A DNA stretch of 64,000 nucleotides from Papilionanthe hookeriana x Papilionanthe teres (GCA_022702705.1 CM040431.1:26367623-26431622), one strand, 5' to 3'; counted from the first letter of the stretch, positions 1 through 12,078 are shown. Notes: generated by a model not told the origin, from the letters alone. Numbers and translations are program-made.

Positions 1-30
1 TTGAGAAGGAAGAGAAAGTCTTATGCAAGA
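1..30 (-). mobile_element. Left flank of the Athila insertion: leader of the host TAT/Ogre-like element
   Basis: These bases lie left of the Athila-like element and end with CAAGA (26-30). The same five bases follow the element at 13657-13661. This stretch is therefore continuous with 13662 onward in the ancestral sequence, which is the leader of the minus-strand giant-LTR element. The rest of that element lies outside the window. Confidence 0.65.
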
Positions 31-1165
31 TGACCCACTTTTTATATGCTTGCAAATTATGTTAATAGCAACGGAACAAAAAACTTGATCCCTCTTTAAA
101 TATAGATATATGATTTAATGTATAATGTGGATTCTACGCAAGTATACGTATCATATCAAGTAATACAGGGCTCTAGTGGAGTCCTGGTTATCAATCCCAC
201 AGGGAAGTTTTTAACAATTTGTTATCAGCTAAATTTAAAGGAATTACTTACGAATAATGTGAACGGAAATTCAAAGTAACTATAGTAAACTAAAGTAAAC
301 CAATGCTTGAAATAAGTTGATTTAAATAATTCAGAAAAAGTATCCTTCTCCTTGTTTTTAGAAAATTAAGTGAATGATTAATTTTTAAATAGAATTCTTA
401 AATTGTATTGTGACAAATAGGAGCATTCCTATTCTTTACCCTTTGGTCCAGGTGCAAAGAACATTGACTAATCCTATGTTTGATTACTGAATCTGCGGCT
501 AGGTTCGGGAGGATGCCGGTTGCCACTTCGGAGCTCCACGTTCCCCTCACTCGAGGGCTAACATCTACACTTCAGCTCTCAAACAATAGGACCGAATTGA
601 ATATTTTAGTCTGTCATACTAAAATGTCCAATTCTATGTCCGATAATTAATATTTACCTATTTATTTGCACCCGCCTTCCAAGGCTTTTGACTTCCCTGA
701 ATATTGGATGTAATTTTTACTATAGTTGATAATTCAACATTTTTTAACAAATCAATTGGCCAGATTGAAAGTAAATTAAGTTTTAAGTAATAATTATCAC
801 AATTTATTTTAATATATCAGGTACTTCTATTTAATTTCATCAATCCGCATAATTTTCATAAACAAGGAGAAAGACTAAGAAAACTACTCAGAATGCATGG
901 GAATAAAAATAAGCTTGGATTTCATTTAAAGTTAACAACAACAATAAATAAAGATACTTATCTTAATTTCCTCCCCAAGCAGACTCCTTGAAGTTCCTTT
1001 GACTTTTCCTTCTAGTACAGCAAACTAAATAGCACTCAATTAAACTAATGAACTCACTAAACACACTCAAACTCACTAAATTAGACACATAGAAGACTCA
1101 AAAGACACACACAAATGACACTTAAGACACTAGAAAGACACACTAAATCACTAGAATTCGGCCTC

Positions 1166-1173
1166 TATTTATA
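1166..1173 (-). promoter_or_regulatory. TATA box of the 3' LTR
   Basis: The minus strand reads TATAAATA inside the near-palindrome CCTCTATAAATAGAGG. The same bases occur in the other LTR at 13220-13227. It lies about 430 bases into the LTR in the direction of transcription, which fits the U3/R boundary. Confidence 0.7.
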
Positions 1174-1254
1174 GAGGTAAGCAAAGGTCCAAGGGGTGCT
1201 TAAACACCTCTTCAAAAAGTGTCCAGGTTCAATGTATATGCATTTTGAACTGTT

Positions 1255-1426
1255 TCGCCATTGGCGGGAAACGACCTCGCCGTCAGCGGGGCTTCTAGAA
1301 GGTATTCAAACAGCGCGATCTAGCTGTCGGCGGGCTCGGGCTCGCTGTCGGCGAGGTAGTTCTAATTCCTTCAAAAATTCTCCTCACGATCTCGCCGTCG
1401 GCGGCCTCGATCTCGCCGTCGGCGAC
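1255..1426. repeat. Cluster of six GC-rich near-palindromes (3' LTR)
   Basis: About six copies of CTCGCCGTCGGCGAG, or variants one to four bases away, lie in 172 bp. The motif is two inverted 7-base arms around one base. The cluster lies immediately upstream of the LTR TATA box and stands out as GC-rich islands in AT-rich DNA. Confidence 0.85.
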
Positions 1427-1603
1427 TTAGTTTAATTTGCATGAATTTTCTCCTTTTTGATCCAAATTTGCTCCATTTCATGCTTTTTGCTTCCATCACT
1501 TATAAATCTTCATTCCTGCAATAAAATAAAGAAAATACCTTTCTTTAAAGTGCAATTTCATCAAAAATAGATATGAATTTCTTAATATATTTTTCTGTGA
1601 TCA

Positions 1604-1618
1604 AAATCCCCCAAACTT
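1604..1618 (-). other. Polypurine tract of the Athila-like element
   Basis: The minus strand reads AAGTTTGGGGGATTT directly before the 3' LTR. This is the expected primer for plus-strand DNA synthesis during reverse transcription. Confidence 0.85.
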
Positions 1619-3004
1619 AATTATTACTTGTCCTCAAGTAATTCTAATACTAATAAAAATAATGATTTCTATAATAGAATTTTTCAAATCAGATAATATG
1701 AATTAAATTTAAATAACATTATAATAAAGTTAAATATAAATATTTCTGAGTAATTAAATTAATTTTATAGATATAAGATTATTTAGTTATTAGGTCTAAG
1801 ATTTCTAGCTTTCTATTTATTTCAGGAATGACTATATTTAAAATAGTAAATTACTTAAGATATTTAGATGATAGGAAATTCAAGAAAACACTATTTAGTA
1901 AAATACTAATCCATAAATATAAGTTTAGAAAATTAAGTTTTACCCTTTAAGTTGAATCCATTGAAGCCAATTTTTGACAAAGCATCTCCTCAAGCTTCTC
2001 CTCACTTTATGTTTTTCTTTTCTTTTCTTTTCTTTTCTTTTCTTTTTATTTTTGGATTGATTTTCAATCCTTCTTTTTCTTTTTCTTTTTCAAGTAAGGA
2101 TTAATGTATATGGATAGCCTGTTAATAATTTTGAATTTCAATTTCTCTTCCTAAATTTGAAACTTAAAATATTTCTTTGCTTATATATATTTCATAGCCT
2201 TTACTTCATTGAGTTTCTATCCTTTCTTTTTCACTTAAATACTTAAGAATTTTTAATTTCAAAATATAGTTTTCCTTACTTTAAATAGTTTACTATATTC
2301 TTATTCCTTTTAACCGAATATCTTATTCCATTAATTATTTGAATTACTAGAAATATTTTCTTTAACTTTATATAATAATTAAATAAAGTAACTCGTGTTT
2401 ATTGAATTGAAAAACTACCATAGAAAATCATTTAATAATAATTTTTGAAAATAGAAATTGAGAACAATTTTAATAATTAAATTTGTATTTTTACCTTCCC
2501 CCAAACTTAAATTTTTCTATCTATACTACATAGTGAAAAAGGGAAAGTATATATTAAAATTCATCATACCTTTGGGCTTTAGGTATTTCTTTTTTTTGAA
2601 ATTTTTGTAGGCCTTTTCATTACTTACATAACCTGTACTGTTAGTATTCTTCCACATATAATATTTAAAAGAAAGTGCAGGGATGAAATTTTAAAATAAG
2701 TATCAAACATAACAATTTAAAACTTAATCAATTACTACACATACAATTTACTAATCTATTTTAAAACATAGTAAAAAAATCTAAACATTGTTAACATTCA
2801 TAACTTATAAAAACTTAAACTAACATCCTATATATTAAAAAAAAATTGCAACTAATTTAACACACAAGAAATCTAACATCATAACATAAACATACATACC
2901 AACATCCATAGTCTCTAGAAAGTACAGAATAATCACATCCAAAATAATAAAGTTTCCCAAAATAACAACAAATCTAAACAAACCAAACAAACTAAACAAA
3001 AGCT
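1619..3004 (-). other. Long 3' untranslated region of the Athila-like element
   Basis: This 1.4-kb AT-rich stretch lies between the last extra ORF and the polypurine tract and holds no ORF I can support. It contains a TTTTC pentanucleotide run (about 2012-2047) and a second copy of the polypurine-tract core at 2496-2508. Long non-coding stretches next to the 3' LTR are usual for Athila elements. Confidence 0.7.
2496..2508 (-). other. Second, internal polypurine tract-like site
   Basis: The minus strand reads AAGTTTGGGGGAA, sharing its first 12 bases with the LTR-adjacent tract at 1604-1618, about 880 bp upstream of the 3' LTR in element sense. It could be a secondary plus-strand primer or a leftover of a duplication. 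The match is seen; the role is inferred. Confidence 0.5.
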
Positions 3005-4153
3005 CTAATCTTCTACATTAAAATCCCAAACTATGTCATCTCCCTGATCTCCAGGCTGAGAAGGCTGAGCAGGCTGGTACTGTGAATAATGAGGGCACTC
3101 AGGAAAGACAACATCAAAATCACCACTCCTATATTGACGTTCAGCTTCATAGTATACAATTTCGTATTCTGAATAGATACTCACTATCATAATCGTGTCT
3201 TCTTTCCAAGCCTCTGATCCTTTGATCTATATGCTCAAATCTTCTTTCCATATTTTCTCCAAATAACTCAAAACTCTTTTTACTCAGGGTCAATTCATTC
3301 ATCAGATCTTGAAGGGTAGGAGTGGTGTACTGAGGGGGTGGATCATAACTAGTAGAGGGTATATCTCTACTTGAAGAAGGTACATAATCCCTTGTCCCAT
3401 ATCTCCATCCTTCGTGGGATTCATATTTCTTTATATTAGCCTGAGTAAGGGGTTTCATAGGTTCAATCCATTCCTCATCATCTCTTGCCTCTACCCCAGA
3501 TAATTGACAAAGTGCATAGATAAGACCAGGATGTCCTAGTCCTCCTCCACTTTCATTTCTAGCAGTGGCTAATATGTTTTTATAAATAACATTTCCCACA
3601 TTAATACTCTTCTGGTTATGAATACGTAAATTCGGAATCGCTTTCATCTCTTGTTACCTCACTATGGTGGTAGGTAGGTAACAAAGTAGAACAAATAAAA
3701 TAATGTTAGGCTTTAGATGTTGCATTTAGCATAGAAAGAGGGAAATTTACCCGTTCTCGCTGCTTTATCTTCCAGACTCCTTTCCCATCAGTGAGAAAGT
3801 CGATCACCTCTTCCAATGGTCCTTCCATAGTTCCAAAAGTTTCATACTCGCTGGTATAGGTTTCTCGTACTTCATAATAAGTGTTTATTCTAGCAGCGTT
3901 GAAATCTACAAAAAATCCTCTAACCCTAACCGAGTGCATCTTCGACTGTGTTAAATTTACATAAAATTCCTTTACTACTTCTACAATTTGCTCGTTGGTA
4001 ACGAAACGAAATTTTCCCATCCTCGCTCTCGAATGATTCGCTCAACTTCTCCTCCTGGATTCTTGAAAACTCGATCTTGAATGCATTTTCTTGCTTGCAT
4101 GTTTTGAAAATATCGCATTTGTGCTCTTGCATTAATGAATCGGGTTTTGTCAT
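3005..4153 (-). pseudogene. Extra ORF copy B of the Athila-like element, in the envelope position
   Basis: Three overlapping minus-strand frames (4153-3926, 4020-3706 and 3647-3005) together resemble the 'putative plant transposon protein' type of product encoded downstream of integrase in Athila-like elements. Recognisable pieces are VVKEFYVNL, VRVRGFFVDFNAARIN, FLTDG and GLGHPGLIYALCQL. These align in the same order with VVKEFYSNL, VYVRGRWVTFTSARVN, YLTDE and GLGHPSTIFVLC in copy A (6095-5030). The two are therefore diverged tandem paralogues. Copy B is broken by frame changes. The C-terminal part is proline-, serine- and glutamate-rich with a short heptad-like stretch. I see no signal peptide or membrane segment that would prove an envelope function. 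Confidence 0.65.
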
Positions 4154-5029
4154 AATCTATTCGTCGCTTTTGTCGTGGAGCTATTTCTCGATCTGTGAAA
4201 TTTGCAAAAATATTAACTAAACTCTAAAATATTACTAAGAAGGCTTCCTACAACAACTAAAATCCATTTAAATCAATTTTTATGAAATTCCTCCAAGTAT
4301 TTTCTCCACATTTCGAAATTTTTCAAAATTCTCCAATGTAGAAGAAATCCATGGTGAAAATCAAAAATTTTTGCATAGGAGTGAAGCTCTTACCAAGGGA
4401 AGATGAAATCCGGTGTCAAAAAGTGTTGAAATCGCCTCAAAATCGAGATTTCTCGAGCCCTAGGTCAGTTTTTTCGAAAATTTGAGGAAAGGGATGATGA
4501 ATAGTGTCGGTTGACCGGTCAAATATAGGTCTTTTCGCGTTCTCGCTGTCGGCGAGATTTTTCTCACCGTCGGCGAGCTCGGTCTCGCTGTCAGCGAGAT
4601 AATTCTCGCCGTCGGCGAGATCCCAAAAATTTTAAATTTTTGAAATTCGTCAATCATTTTCAACCTCGAATTGTCCTTAATCAATCTTCCTATCACTTAA
4701 TTTAATAATAATACGAAGATTAGACACTTATACTCACAAAAAGTCACACAACACAAACAATATAACTTTATATATAAAATCCATGAAACTTACAAATTTT
4801 ACACTAATAACTTAACACATACTTAACTTAAATATTCAAATCCATAATACTCAGCATTGCAATCCACACCACAATACTCTAAATGCTGAGACATAACAAT
4901 TTACATAAAATCTCATCAAATCTGAGATGATCAAATCAAATTTTGACTCATAATAATCTAACTCCAAATTAACACACACACACATATATATATATATTTA
5001 CAAATATAACATAAACATAGAAATCTTTC
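4154..5029 (-). other. Spacer between the two extra ORFs
   Basis: This is AT-rich non-coding DNA inside the element. It carries the palindrome cluster at 4541-4620 and a short CA/TA microsatellite near 4974-4997. The 78-residue frame at 4460-4696 only reads the palindromes as TAR/SPT repeats and is not a gene. Confidence 0.6.
4541..4620. repeat. Internal palindrome cluster upstream of extra ORF copy B
   Basis: Four copies of the CTCGCYGTCGGCGAG-type motif lie in 80 bp. They sit about 390 bp upstream (in element sense) of the first frame of copy B. The motif is the same as in the LTR cluster, but the surrounding sequence is different. Confidence 0.85.
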
Positions 5030-6095
5030 CTACTCTTCAGTGTCTGAACTAACATCTTCGCTGATATTTCTGATGCGACGCAGGTGCACAAATAAATTGT
5101 AGAAAGGCCTGAAAGGGAATTCTACAGTAGATTCTTCATTAATCCATCCCTTCTGTCTTAGTAGATAAATAAAACTGGCCTCCAGATGTCCAGTATGATC
5201 AAAGTGCTCCTTCATTATCCAATCAATATGATCAAACATATCAGAGATATTGTCAATGGAATTCATCACATTTTGCAATTCTTTCTCCAATCCTTTAATC
5301 TTCTTCAGAATGAAATTAGTCTTATCAGTAAAGGGCCTTGCTAAAGGAATGTTCTGTGATGCTTTGTCAGAAATAATGGTAATCTCATCATTGTTATCCA
5401 AAGTGGGAAACATATCAGTAGGATCCAGGGGTTTTCCATGGTAAAAGTACTTTTTCCCAAGCCTCATAAGAAACTTGGTACTGACTGCATAAAACAAATA
5501 TAGTAGATGGGTGTCCAAGTCCATGCACTGACCCATGCACAATTAATCCCAATGCAGACTTTACTATTATTGATCCAACATCGATAGGTAATCCAATTTG
5601 AATACAGTAGTTTAAAATAGCGCATTCCTTTGAAACTTTATTTAATCTCATGGTAGGTAATAATTTTGATGATATAAAGAAATGCCAGTGCTTTGAGACA
5701 GGGTTAAGAAGTGATGCAGAAAAACTGACATACCCGTCTTCTCGTAACTCCCAATCATCCGGTTCGTCGGTCAGATATCTATAGATTTCGTTCATATTGT
5801 ATCTTGAAGGCACAAAGTTGGAATAATGACAAACAGAGGTATTCTCTATAGAAAACAATTCATTTACCCTTGCAGAAGTAAATGTTACCCATCTTCCTCT
5901 GACGTACACATTTCCATTGTTGATCGCATGTAAATTAGAGTAAAACTCTTTAACTACTGGAATAACTACAGCGGATGTCGTATAACAAAATACCTCCCAA
6001 TGTCGCTGTGCGATCATTTCTTCGATTTTTGTAGTAGAATTCTCTACTCCTTTGTTGACAAATCCTCTTTCTTTAATAAGTCTTTTCTTCATCAA
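5030..6095 (-). pseudogene. Extra ORF copy A of the Athila-like element, in the envelope position
   Basis: Two overlapping minus-strand frames cover this ORF: 6095-5415 (226 codons) and 5542-5030 (170 codons). A single shift near 5.5 kb joins them. The first part carries RHWEVFCYTTSAVVIPVVKE and VSKHWHFFISSKLLPT, typical of the transposon-encoded domain found downstream of integrase in Athila and related elements. The second part is acidic and helix-rich, with a likely coiled segment (KKIKGLEKELQNVMNSIDNI). It lies about 550 bp downstream of the integrase in element sense. It is homologous to copy B. A role as an envelope is not supported by any visible signal peptide or membrane span. Confidence 0.7.
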
Positions 6096-6326
6096 GCCTT
6101 TGTTGAAGATTCGCTGTGCCTCTGAACTGACGAATTTTCTCCGGTTGAAAACTTCAGTTTTTGTGGTTTATAAGAATTTGGTGGCCATTTTGGATGGAAA
6201 GGATTGGTCTCTAGTCGTTCCTAAGGAAGAAAATAGTGTAAAATCGGATTTGGGATAATTTCCGGAATGGCTTAGATCCGTCCAAAACCGCACGAAAAAT
6301 CTTTAAGAAACCAAATTTTCAACTGC

Positions 6327-6434
6327 CTCGCCGTCGGCGAGAAGTTCCTCGCCGTCGGCGACTTAGTTATAAAACTGACTGAAGTAATGGAGCACGATCT
6401 CACTATCAGTAGGCTCAGGCTCGCTGTCGGCGAG
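6327..6434. repeat. Internal palindrome cluster upstream of extra ORF copy A
   Basis: Two perfect CTCGCCGTCGGCGAG-type copies, one decayed copy and one CTCGCTGTCGGCGAG lie in 108 bp. They sit between integrase and copy A, about 230 bp before the start of copy A, matching the arrangement in front of copy B. Confidence 0.85.
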
Positions 6435-6649
6435 ATTCGTAAAAATCACCCAATTTCGCTCTGGTCCAAATATTTTCTGATCTCATCAAATAGGTTCAAT
6501 TTTGTGATGATTCTAATAAAAAATTTGAGTAGTAAGATTTGTTTTAATAATATAGACTCACTAATTTGTAGATATTTAAAATAAAAGACTACTATGGGTT
6601 GCCTTCCATAAAGCGCTTGGTTTAACGTCGTCAGCCCTACCTAATTTAG

Positions 6650-7741
6650 TTAATGTTCAGGTTGACTAAGCATTAAAACCTCTTCAAAATTTGGTCTTCT
6701 ATTTTTGAAATATGGTTTTAATCTATGTCTATTTTCTTTAAATCTATGTCCTGTTTTTGGATCTTCAATTTCTATAGTTTCATATGAAAATATTTGAGTT
6801 ATGGTGAAAGGTCCTAACCATCGAGATTTCAATTTCCCAGGAAATAATTTCAATCTAGTATTATAAGGCAAAACTTCTTGTCCTGGTTCAAAATTTCTCT
6901 GATTAATCTTTCGATCATGCCATAATTTCATTCTTTCTTTATAAATCCTATCATTATCTTATGATTCGTTTCTTAGTTCTTCCAATTCATTTAATTGCAA
7001 CAATCTCTTCTCACCAGCTTCTTTCATATTATAATTAAATTCTTTAATCGCCCAATATGCTTTATGTTCTAATTTAACTGGTAAGTGACAAGTTTTTCCA
7101 TATATAAGCTCGTAGGGAGTCATTCCAATCGTAGTTTTATAAGCGATCTTGTATGCCCATAATGCGATGTCTAGTCTTATAGACCAGCTCGATCTATTAG
7201 GATTCTGCGACTTTTCTAATATACGCTTAATCTCTCGATTAGAAACTTCGCCTAATCCACTAGTTTGTGGATGATAAGCGATTGATATCTTATGCATAAT
7301 ATTATATTTTTCTACTAGTTTGTGAATATATTTGTTTCTAAAATGAGTTCCTCCGTCAGTGATAATCACTCTCGGCATTCCAAATCTAGTAAAAATATTT
7401 TTTATTAAAAATTTTGAAACACTTTTAGCATCAAACCTAGATAAAGCTTGTGCGTCAATCCATTTGGAAACATAATCAACAACTACTAATATATATGAGT
7501 TTCCAAATGAAGGAATAAAAGGTCCCATGAAATCTAATCCCCAAACATCAAAAATTTCAACTTCTAATATAAAATTCGGAGGCATTTCATTTTTCCTCGA
7601 TATGTTTCCTACTCTTTGGCATTTATCGCAGGTTTTTATATATCTATATACATCTCTAAATAGAGTAAGCCGGTAGAATCCAGATTGTAGAATTTTATAT
7701 GCAGTTTTATCCGTCCCAAAATGTCCTCCAAAATCGAGTCA
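6650..7741 (-). pseudogene. Integrase of the Athila-like element
   Basis: The catalytic core is read at 7585-6959. It shows the D,D,E triad in [20 protein letters not shown] and [17 protein letters not shown]. The C-terminal part continues after a stop at 6931-6650 with WLGPFTITQI and RLKPYF, typical of Athila integrases. The N-terminal zinc-binding region (7741-7586) is recognisable only in pieces interrupted by stops. The product would insert element DNA into the genome, but this copy is broken. Confidence 0.85.
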
Positions 7742-10365
7742 TGACATTTTTAAATAATTGGTTCAGTTTCTTCATAAGGCACACATCTTCTAATAATAAG
7801 ATCCTTACATTGCTTATATAAGTATGGTTCATCCCAAAAGTATGTTTTAGTATCGTGAATGAATTTTTTCTGTTGTTGCAAAGTTAACATAGGTGGTAAA
7901 ATGTCACTTACAATATAATTTACTATATCAGCATACCAAGGTATTTTCAATTCATTAATTTTATATAGTTGTTCATCAGGAAAACTGTCTAAAATTTCAT
8001 TATCAGTATTAGATAATTCATGATTTTCTAATTTTGATAAATGATCTACAATTTGATTATCAGTTCCTTTTTTGTTAATGATCTCAAAATCAAATTCTTG
8101 CATTAATAATATCCATCTGATTAATCTTGGTTTAGAATCTTTCTTTTGCATTAAATATTTTATAGCAGAATGATCAGTATGTACAATACATTTGGTCCCT
8201 ATTAGATAATGCATAAATTTATTAAAAGCATATACAACTGCTAATAATTCTCGTTCAGTAATCGTATAATTTATTTCAAGCATCATTTAGAGTTTTACTA
8301 AGCATAATATAAAACTTTGAAAATCTTATCATATCTTCGCCCAAGAACTGCTCCTATAAGCATAATCACTAGCATCACACATAAGCTCAAATGGTTTCTC
8401 CCAATTAGGTGAAACTATTATAGGTGCTGTAATTAATTTATCTTTTAGCAATTCGAAAGCATTCAGGCATTCAGTTATAAATTCAAATTTCTTGTCCTTT
8501 TCAAGAAGTTGGCATAGAGGTTTAGTAATTTTTGAAAAATCTTTAATATAACGACTGTAAAATCCAACATGTCCAAGAAAACTTCTTACCCCTTTCACCG
8601 TTGTTGGAGGTGGTAATTTAGCTATTACTTGAATTTTTGCAGGGTCTACTTCCATGATTTTTTCCAAAATTTTATGCCCTAATACAATGCCGCCTGTAAT
8701 CATAAATTGACATTTCTCCCAATTAAGAACTAAATTAATTTTCTCACATACTTCAAATACTTTTTCAAGATGATTTAAGCATGTGTCAAATGTTGTTCCA
8801 AATACAGAGAAATCATCCATAAATACTTTTATTCCATTATCAATTAATTTACTAAATATGTACATCATACATCTTTGGAATTTTTGCGTGCATTACATAA
8901 TCCAAAAGGAATTCTTCGAAAAGCGAAAGTTCCATAAGGACTAGTAAATGTAGTTTTATCTTGATCCTCAGGAGCAATTTGTATTTGATGATAACCGGTA
9001 TATCCATCTAAGAAACAAAAATACTTATGTCCGACTAATCTATCTAACATCTGGTCTAGAAATGGTAAAGGAAAGTGATCTTTCCTGGTGGTTGTGTTTA
9101 ATTTTCTATAATCAATACATATTCGCCTTCCAGTAACTTGTCTTATAGGGATAAGATCATTATTTTCATTATCTTTGACAGGCACCCCTCCTTTTTTCGG
9201 TACACAGTGAATTGGTCTTACCCAAGCACTTTCAGAAATATGATATATAATACCATTATCTAACCATTTTAAAATTTCTTTCTTGACTACTTCTTTCATT
9301 ATTGGATTTAATCTCCTTTGTGGATCTCGCTTTAGGTTTATGTTCATTATCTAAAATAATTTCATGCATACGTATTGAAGAACTAATTCCTTTAATATCC
9401 GCTAAAGTCCAATAAAAAATTTTCTTATATTTTTTTAATGTATCTAAAAGTTTTTGTTCTCGAGATTCATTTAATTCAGATGAAATAATAACTGGTAGAG
9501 TTGAAGAATTACCTAAGTAAGCATACTTTAAATGATTAGGTAACATTTTTAATTTAAGTTCAGGAGGTTTAATAATTGATGGAACTATATTTTTTTCAGT
9601 ATTTTCTGTATTATCCAAAAATTCAAAATTTTCTTGAATATAATCTAGTTCTTCATTTATCTCAGAATTTTCAATTAATTCAATATTTTCTTTTTCTAAT
9701 TTTTCTTCATAATATTCTTTAAAATGTTGTTTTTGTAAATGATCGAGTACTTCCATTCGAAAACACTCATAATCTTTTTCTAGCGCAGGATATTTCATTG
9801 ATTTAGCAATATTAAAAGTTACTTTTTGGTCATTTACTCTCATAGTTAATTCTTCTTTCTGAACATCAATCATAGCTTTTCCAGTGGCTAAAAATGGTCT
9901 TCCTAAAGTGATAGGAATTTCTTTATCTTCTTCCATATCCAGAACAATAAAATCTACAGGGAAGATAAATTTGTCCACTTTTACTAATACATCTTCAATA
10001 ACTCCCTTAGGATATGTAACAGAACGATCAGCTAATTGAGGGGTTACTGAAGTAGGTGAAATTTCTCCCAATCCTAATCTCTTAAAAATTGATAGAGGCA
10101 TTAGATTGATGCTTGCTCCTAAGTCACACAAAGCTTTTCCATAGAATATTTCTCCAATAGCTCAGGGTATAGTGAAACTACCAGGATCATTTAATTTTTC
10201 AGGAAGTTTTTTCTGAATAATAGCACTACACTCTTCACTAAGTGCGACCATCTCATTATTGGTAAATTTTATTTTTTTATTTAGAATATCTTTCATAAAT
10301 TTTACATAGTTTGGCATCTGTTCTAAAGCTTCTACGAAAGGAATATTTATCGTTAATTTCTTCAA
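7742..10365 (-). pseudogene. Protease, reverse transcriptase and RNase H of the Athila-like element
   Basis: The aspartic protease begins at about 10140 with CDLGASINLMPLSIF, where DLGAS is the active-site motif. The reverse transcriptase spans about 9350-8340 with FLDGYTGYHQI (first catalytic Asp) and VFMDDFSVFG (the Y/F-x-DD box). RNase H follows at 8286-7750 with [12 protein letters not shown] and [10 protein letters not shown]. The frame is broken by a stop just before the protease (about 10160), frame changes near 9340 and 8885, and another near 8340. The domain order PR-RT-RH-IN is that of Ty3/gypsy elements. Confidence 0.9.
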
Positions 10366-10378
10366 AATTTCAAGGAAT

Positions 10379-12008
10379 TTAGCAAATTGTTTGTCTTTTT
10401 TTATGTTGAATCAGTCGTTGAGGAAATGGTGGTGGAGGTTTTTCAACGTAAATTTTCATAGGTATTAAAGGATTTTCTAAATTTGGATCTTGTTGATTCT
10501 TTTCCTTTTCAATTTCCACTTCCTCTTTTTGACTTTCAAGTTCTTTCTGTATTCTAGGTTCTAATTCTTTTCCGCTTCGTAATTGTATCACTTTAATTTG
10601 CTCATTTCCCTTATCTTTGGGATTTATTTCCACATTACTAGGAAATGTTCCAGGTATTCTATTATTAAGTGCAATAGCGATATGTCCAAGTTGAGTTTCA
10701 ATATTTTTAATAGCTGTTCCTTAATTTTGTAATTGATTTCCTTGTATTTGTAATTGATTTCCTTGATTTTGTAATTAATTTCCTTGATTTTGTAAATGTT
10801 GACCCATATTTAATATTAATTCTTCTATAGATAATTTCTTATCTTTAAATTGAGGGTTATTAAATCCAGGTGGATAACTAGGTTTATAATTAGAATTTTC
10901 TTGATTAGATGGATTTACTAATTGTTGTGTCATGTTATTCATCCATGGTTGATTAGTTGTATTATTATTCCAATTAAAATTAGGACGATTTTTTCCATCC
11001 AGGATTATAATAATTTGCATAAGGATTATTGAGTCTGTTGTTAATTGCATTAATCATTTCATATTGAGATTGGGATTCTATAAGTTGTCCAGATGAATTT
11101 TCTTTTGATATAGTTGGAGAGTAATTCATTCCAAAATGATCTAATTTTTTAGATACAACAGCTATTTGTGAAGCTAACATAAATATTGCATCATTTTCAT
11201 GAATACTAGCTATATTTTTCGGATTCATTCTATCAGCTGGCCATTGAAAATTATTAGTTGTCATTTCTTTGATTAGTGCATAGGCTTCATCAAATGGTTT
11301 TGACATTAATGATCCTCCAGCAGCAGCATCGATGATTGATCTTAAAGATCCTACTAATCCATTATAGAAAGTTTGAATAATTAACCAATCTGGTAACACA
11401 TGATGTGGGCATTTCCTAAGAAGTTCTTTAAATCTCTCCCAAGATTCATATATTGACTCTCCATCAAACTGACTAAAAGAAGTTATATCATTCCTAAGCT
11501 TAGCAGTTTTAGATGGCGGAAAATATTTGGATAGAAATTTTTGTGATAATTCTCCCCAAGTTTTAATAGATCCAGGTGCTAACGAATTTAACCACATTTT
11601 AGCCTTATCCCTTAAAGAAAAAGGAAAAAGTCTAAGTCTAATAGCATCGTTAGAAACTCCTTCATATTTGAAAGTAGCACATAGTTCTAAAAAACTAGCA
11701 AGATGTAAATTAGGATCTTCAGTAGGTGAACCACTAAAATGATTATTTTGTACCACTTGAATAATTGTAGGTTTAAGTTCGAATGAATTAGCAGCTACAT
11801 CAGAGTTTTGAATAGTTAAATGAATTTCATCTAATGTAGGGTTGGCATAATCTCGTAATGGTCTTGGTTGATTGATATCTTCATTTTCAAGAATATTTGC
11901 CATTTGTTTTAAATTTATAATTTCTCTTTTTTGTTTTCTAATTCTTTTAATTGTACGCTCTAATTCTGAATCGTAAGGTATTAAATTTTCGTTTCCAAAT
12001 TTTCGCAT
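10379..12008 (-). pseudogene. Gag of the Athila-like element
   Basis: The frame starts at the ATG at 12008, 53 bases after the primer site in element sense. It contains the plant gag core: LRLFPFSLRDKAKMWLNSL, then LSQKFLSKYFPPSKTAKLRN and WERFKELLRKCPHH. A frameshift near 11000 moves the reading to 11050-10775, and two stops follow inside a short QLQNQGN-type amino-acid repeat. The lysine- and glutamate-rich tail continues at 10633-10379. Gag would form the particle that packages element RNA; this copy cannot give a full product. Confidence 0.85.
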
Positions 12009-12060
12009 ACAATTTTATAAAACAAAATAGTCCTTTACTCTAGTAAATAATTTCTTTACT

Positions 12061-12078
12061 TCCCCGGCAACGGCGCCA
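12061..12078 (-). other. Primer binding site, tRNA-Asp type
   Basis: The plus strand reads TCCCCGGCAACGGCGCCA, which I recognise as the 3' end of plant tRNA-Asp including CCA. The minus strand is therefore an 18-base primer binding site, six bases inside the 5' LTR. It fixes the element's direction. Confidence 0.9.

Larger units (their letters stand above)
31..1603 (-). repeat. 3' LTR of the Athila-like element
   Basis: The 1,573-bp repeat matches 12085-13656 almost base for base. It starts TGACC and ends TGATCA, and a polypurine tract abuts its inner edge at 1604-1618, which marks it as the 3' LTR of a minus-strand element. A TATA box reads on the minus strand at 1166-1173. A cluster of GC-rich near-palindromes lies just upstream of it (1255-1426). 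Confidence 0.95.

Noticed and set aside
1255..1426. A CRISPR-like array of spaced palindromes
   Set aside because: This is a plant genome, the spacers are irregular and the motif lies in an LTR promoter; no associated genes exist.
1196..1435. 79-codon frame in the Athila LTR, with a similar one at 13250-13498
   Set aside because: It reads the GC-rich palindromes as Arg/Ser repeats; it lies in U3/R of an LTR and is not conserved as protein between the two LTRs.
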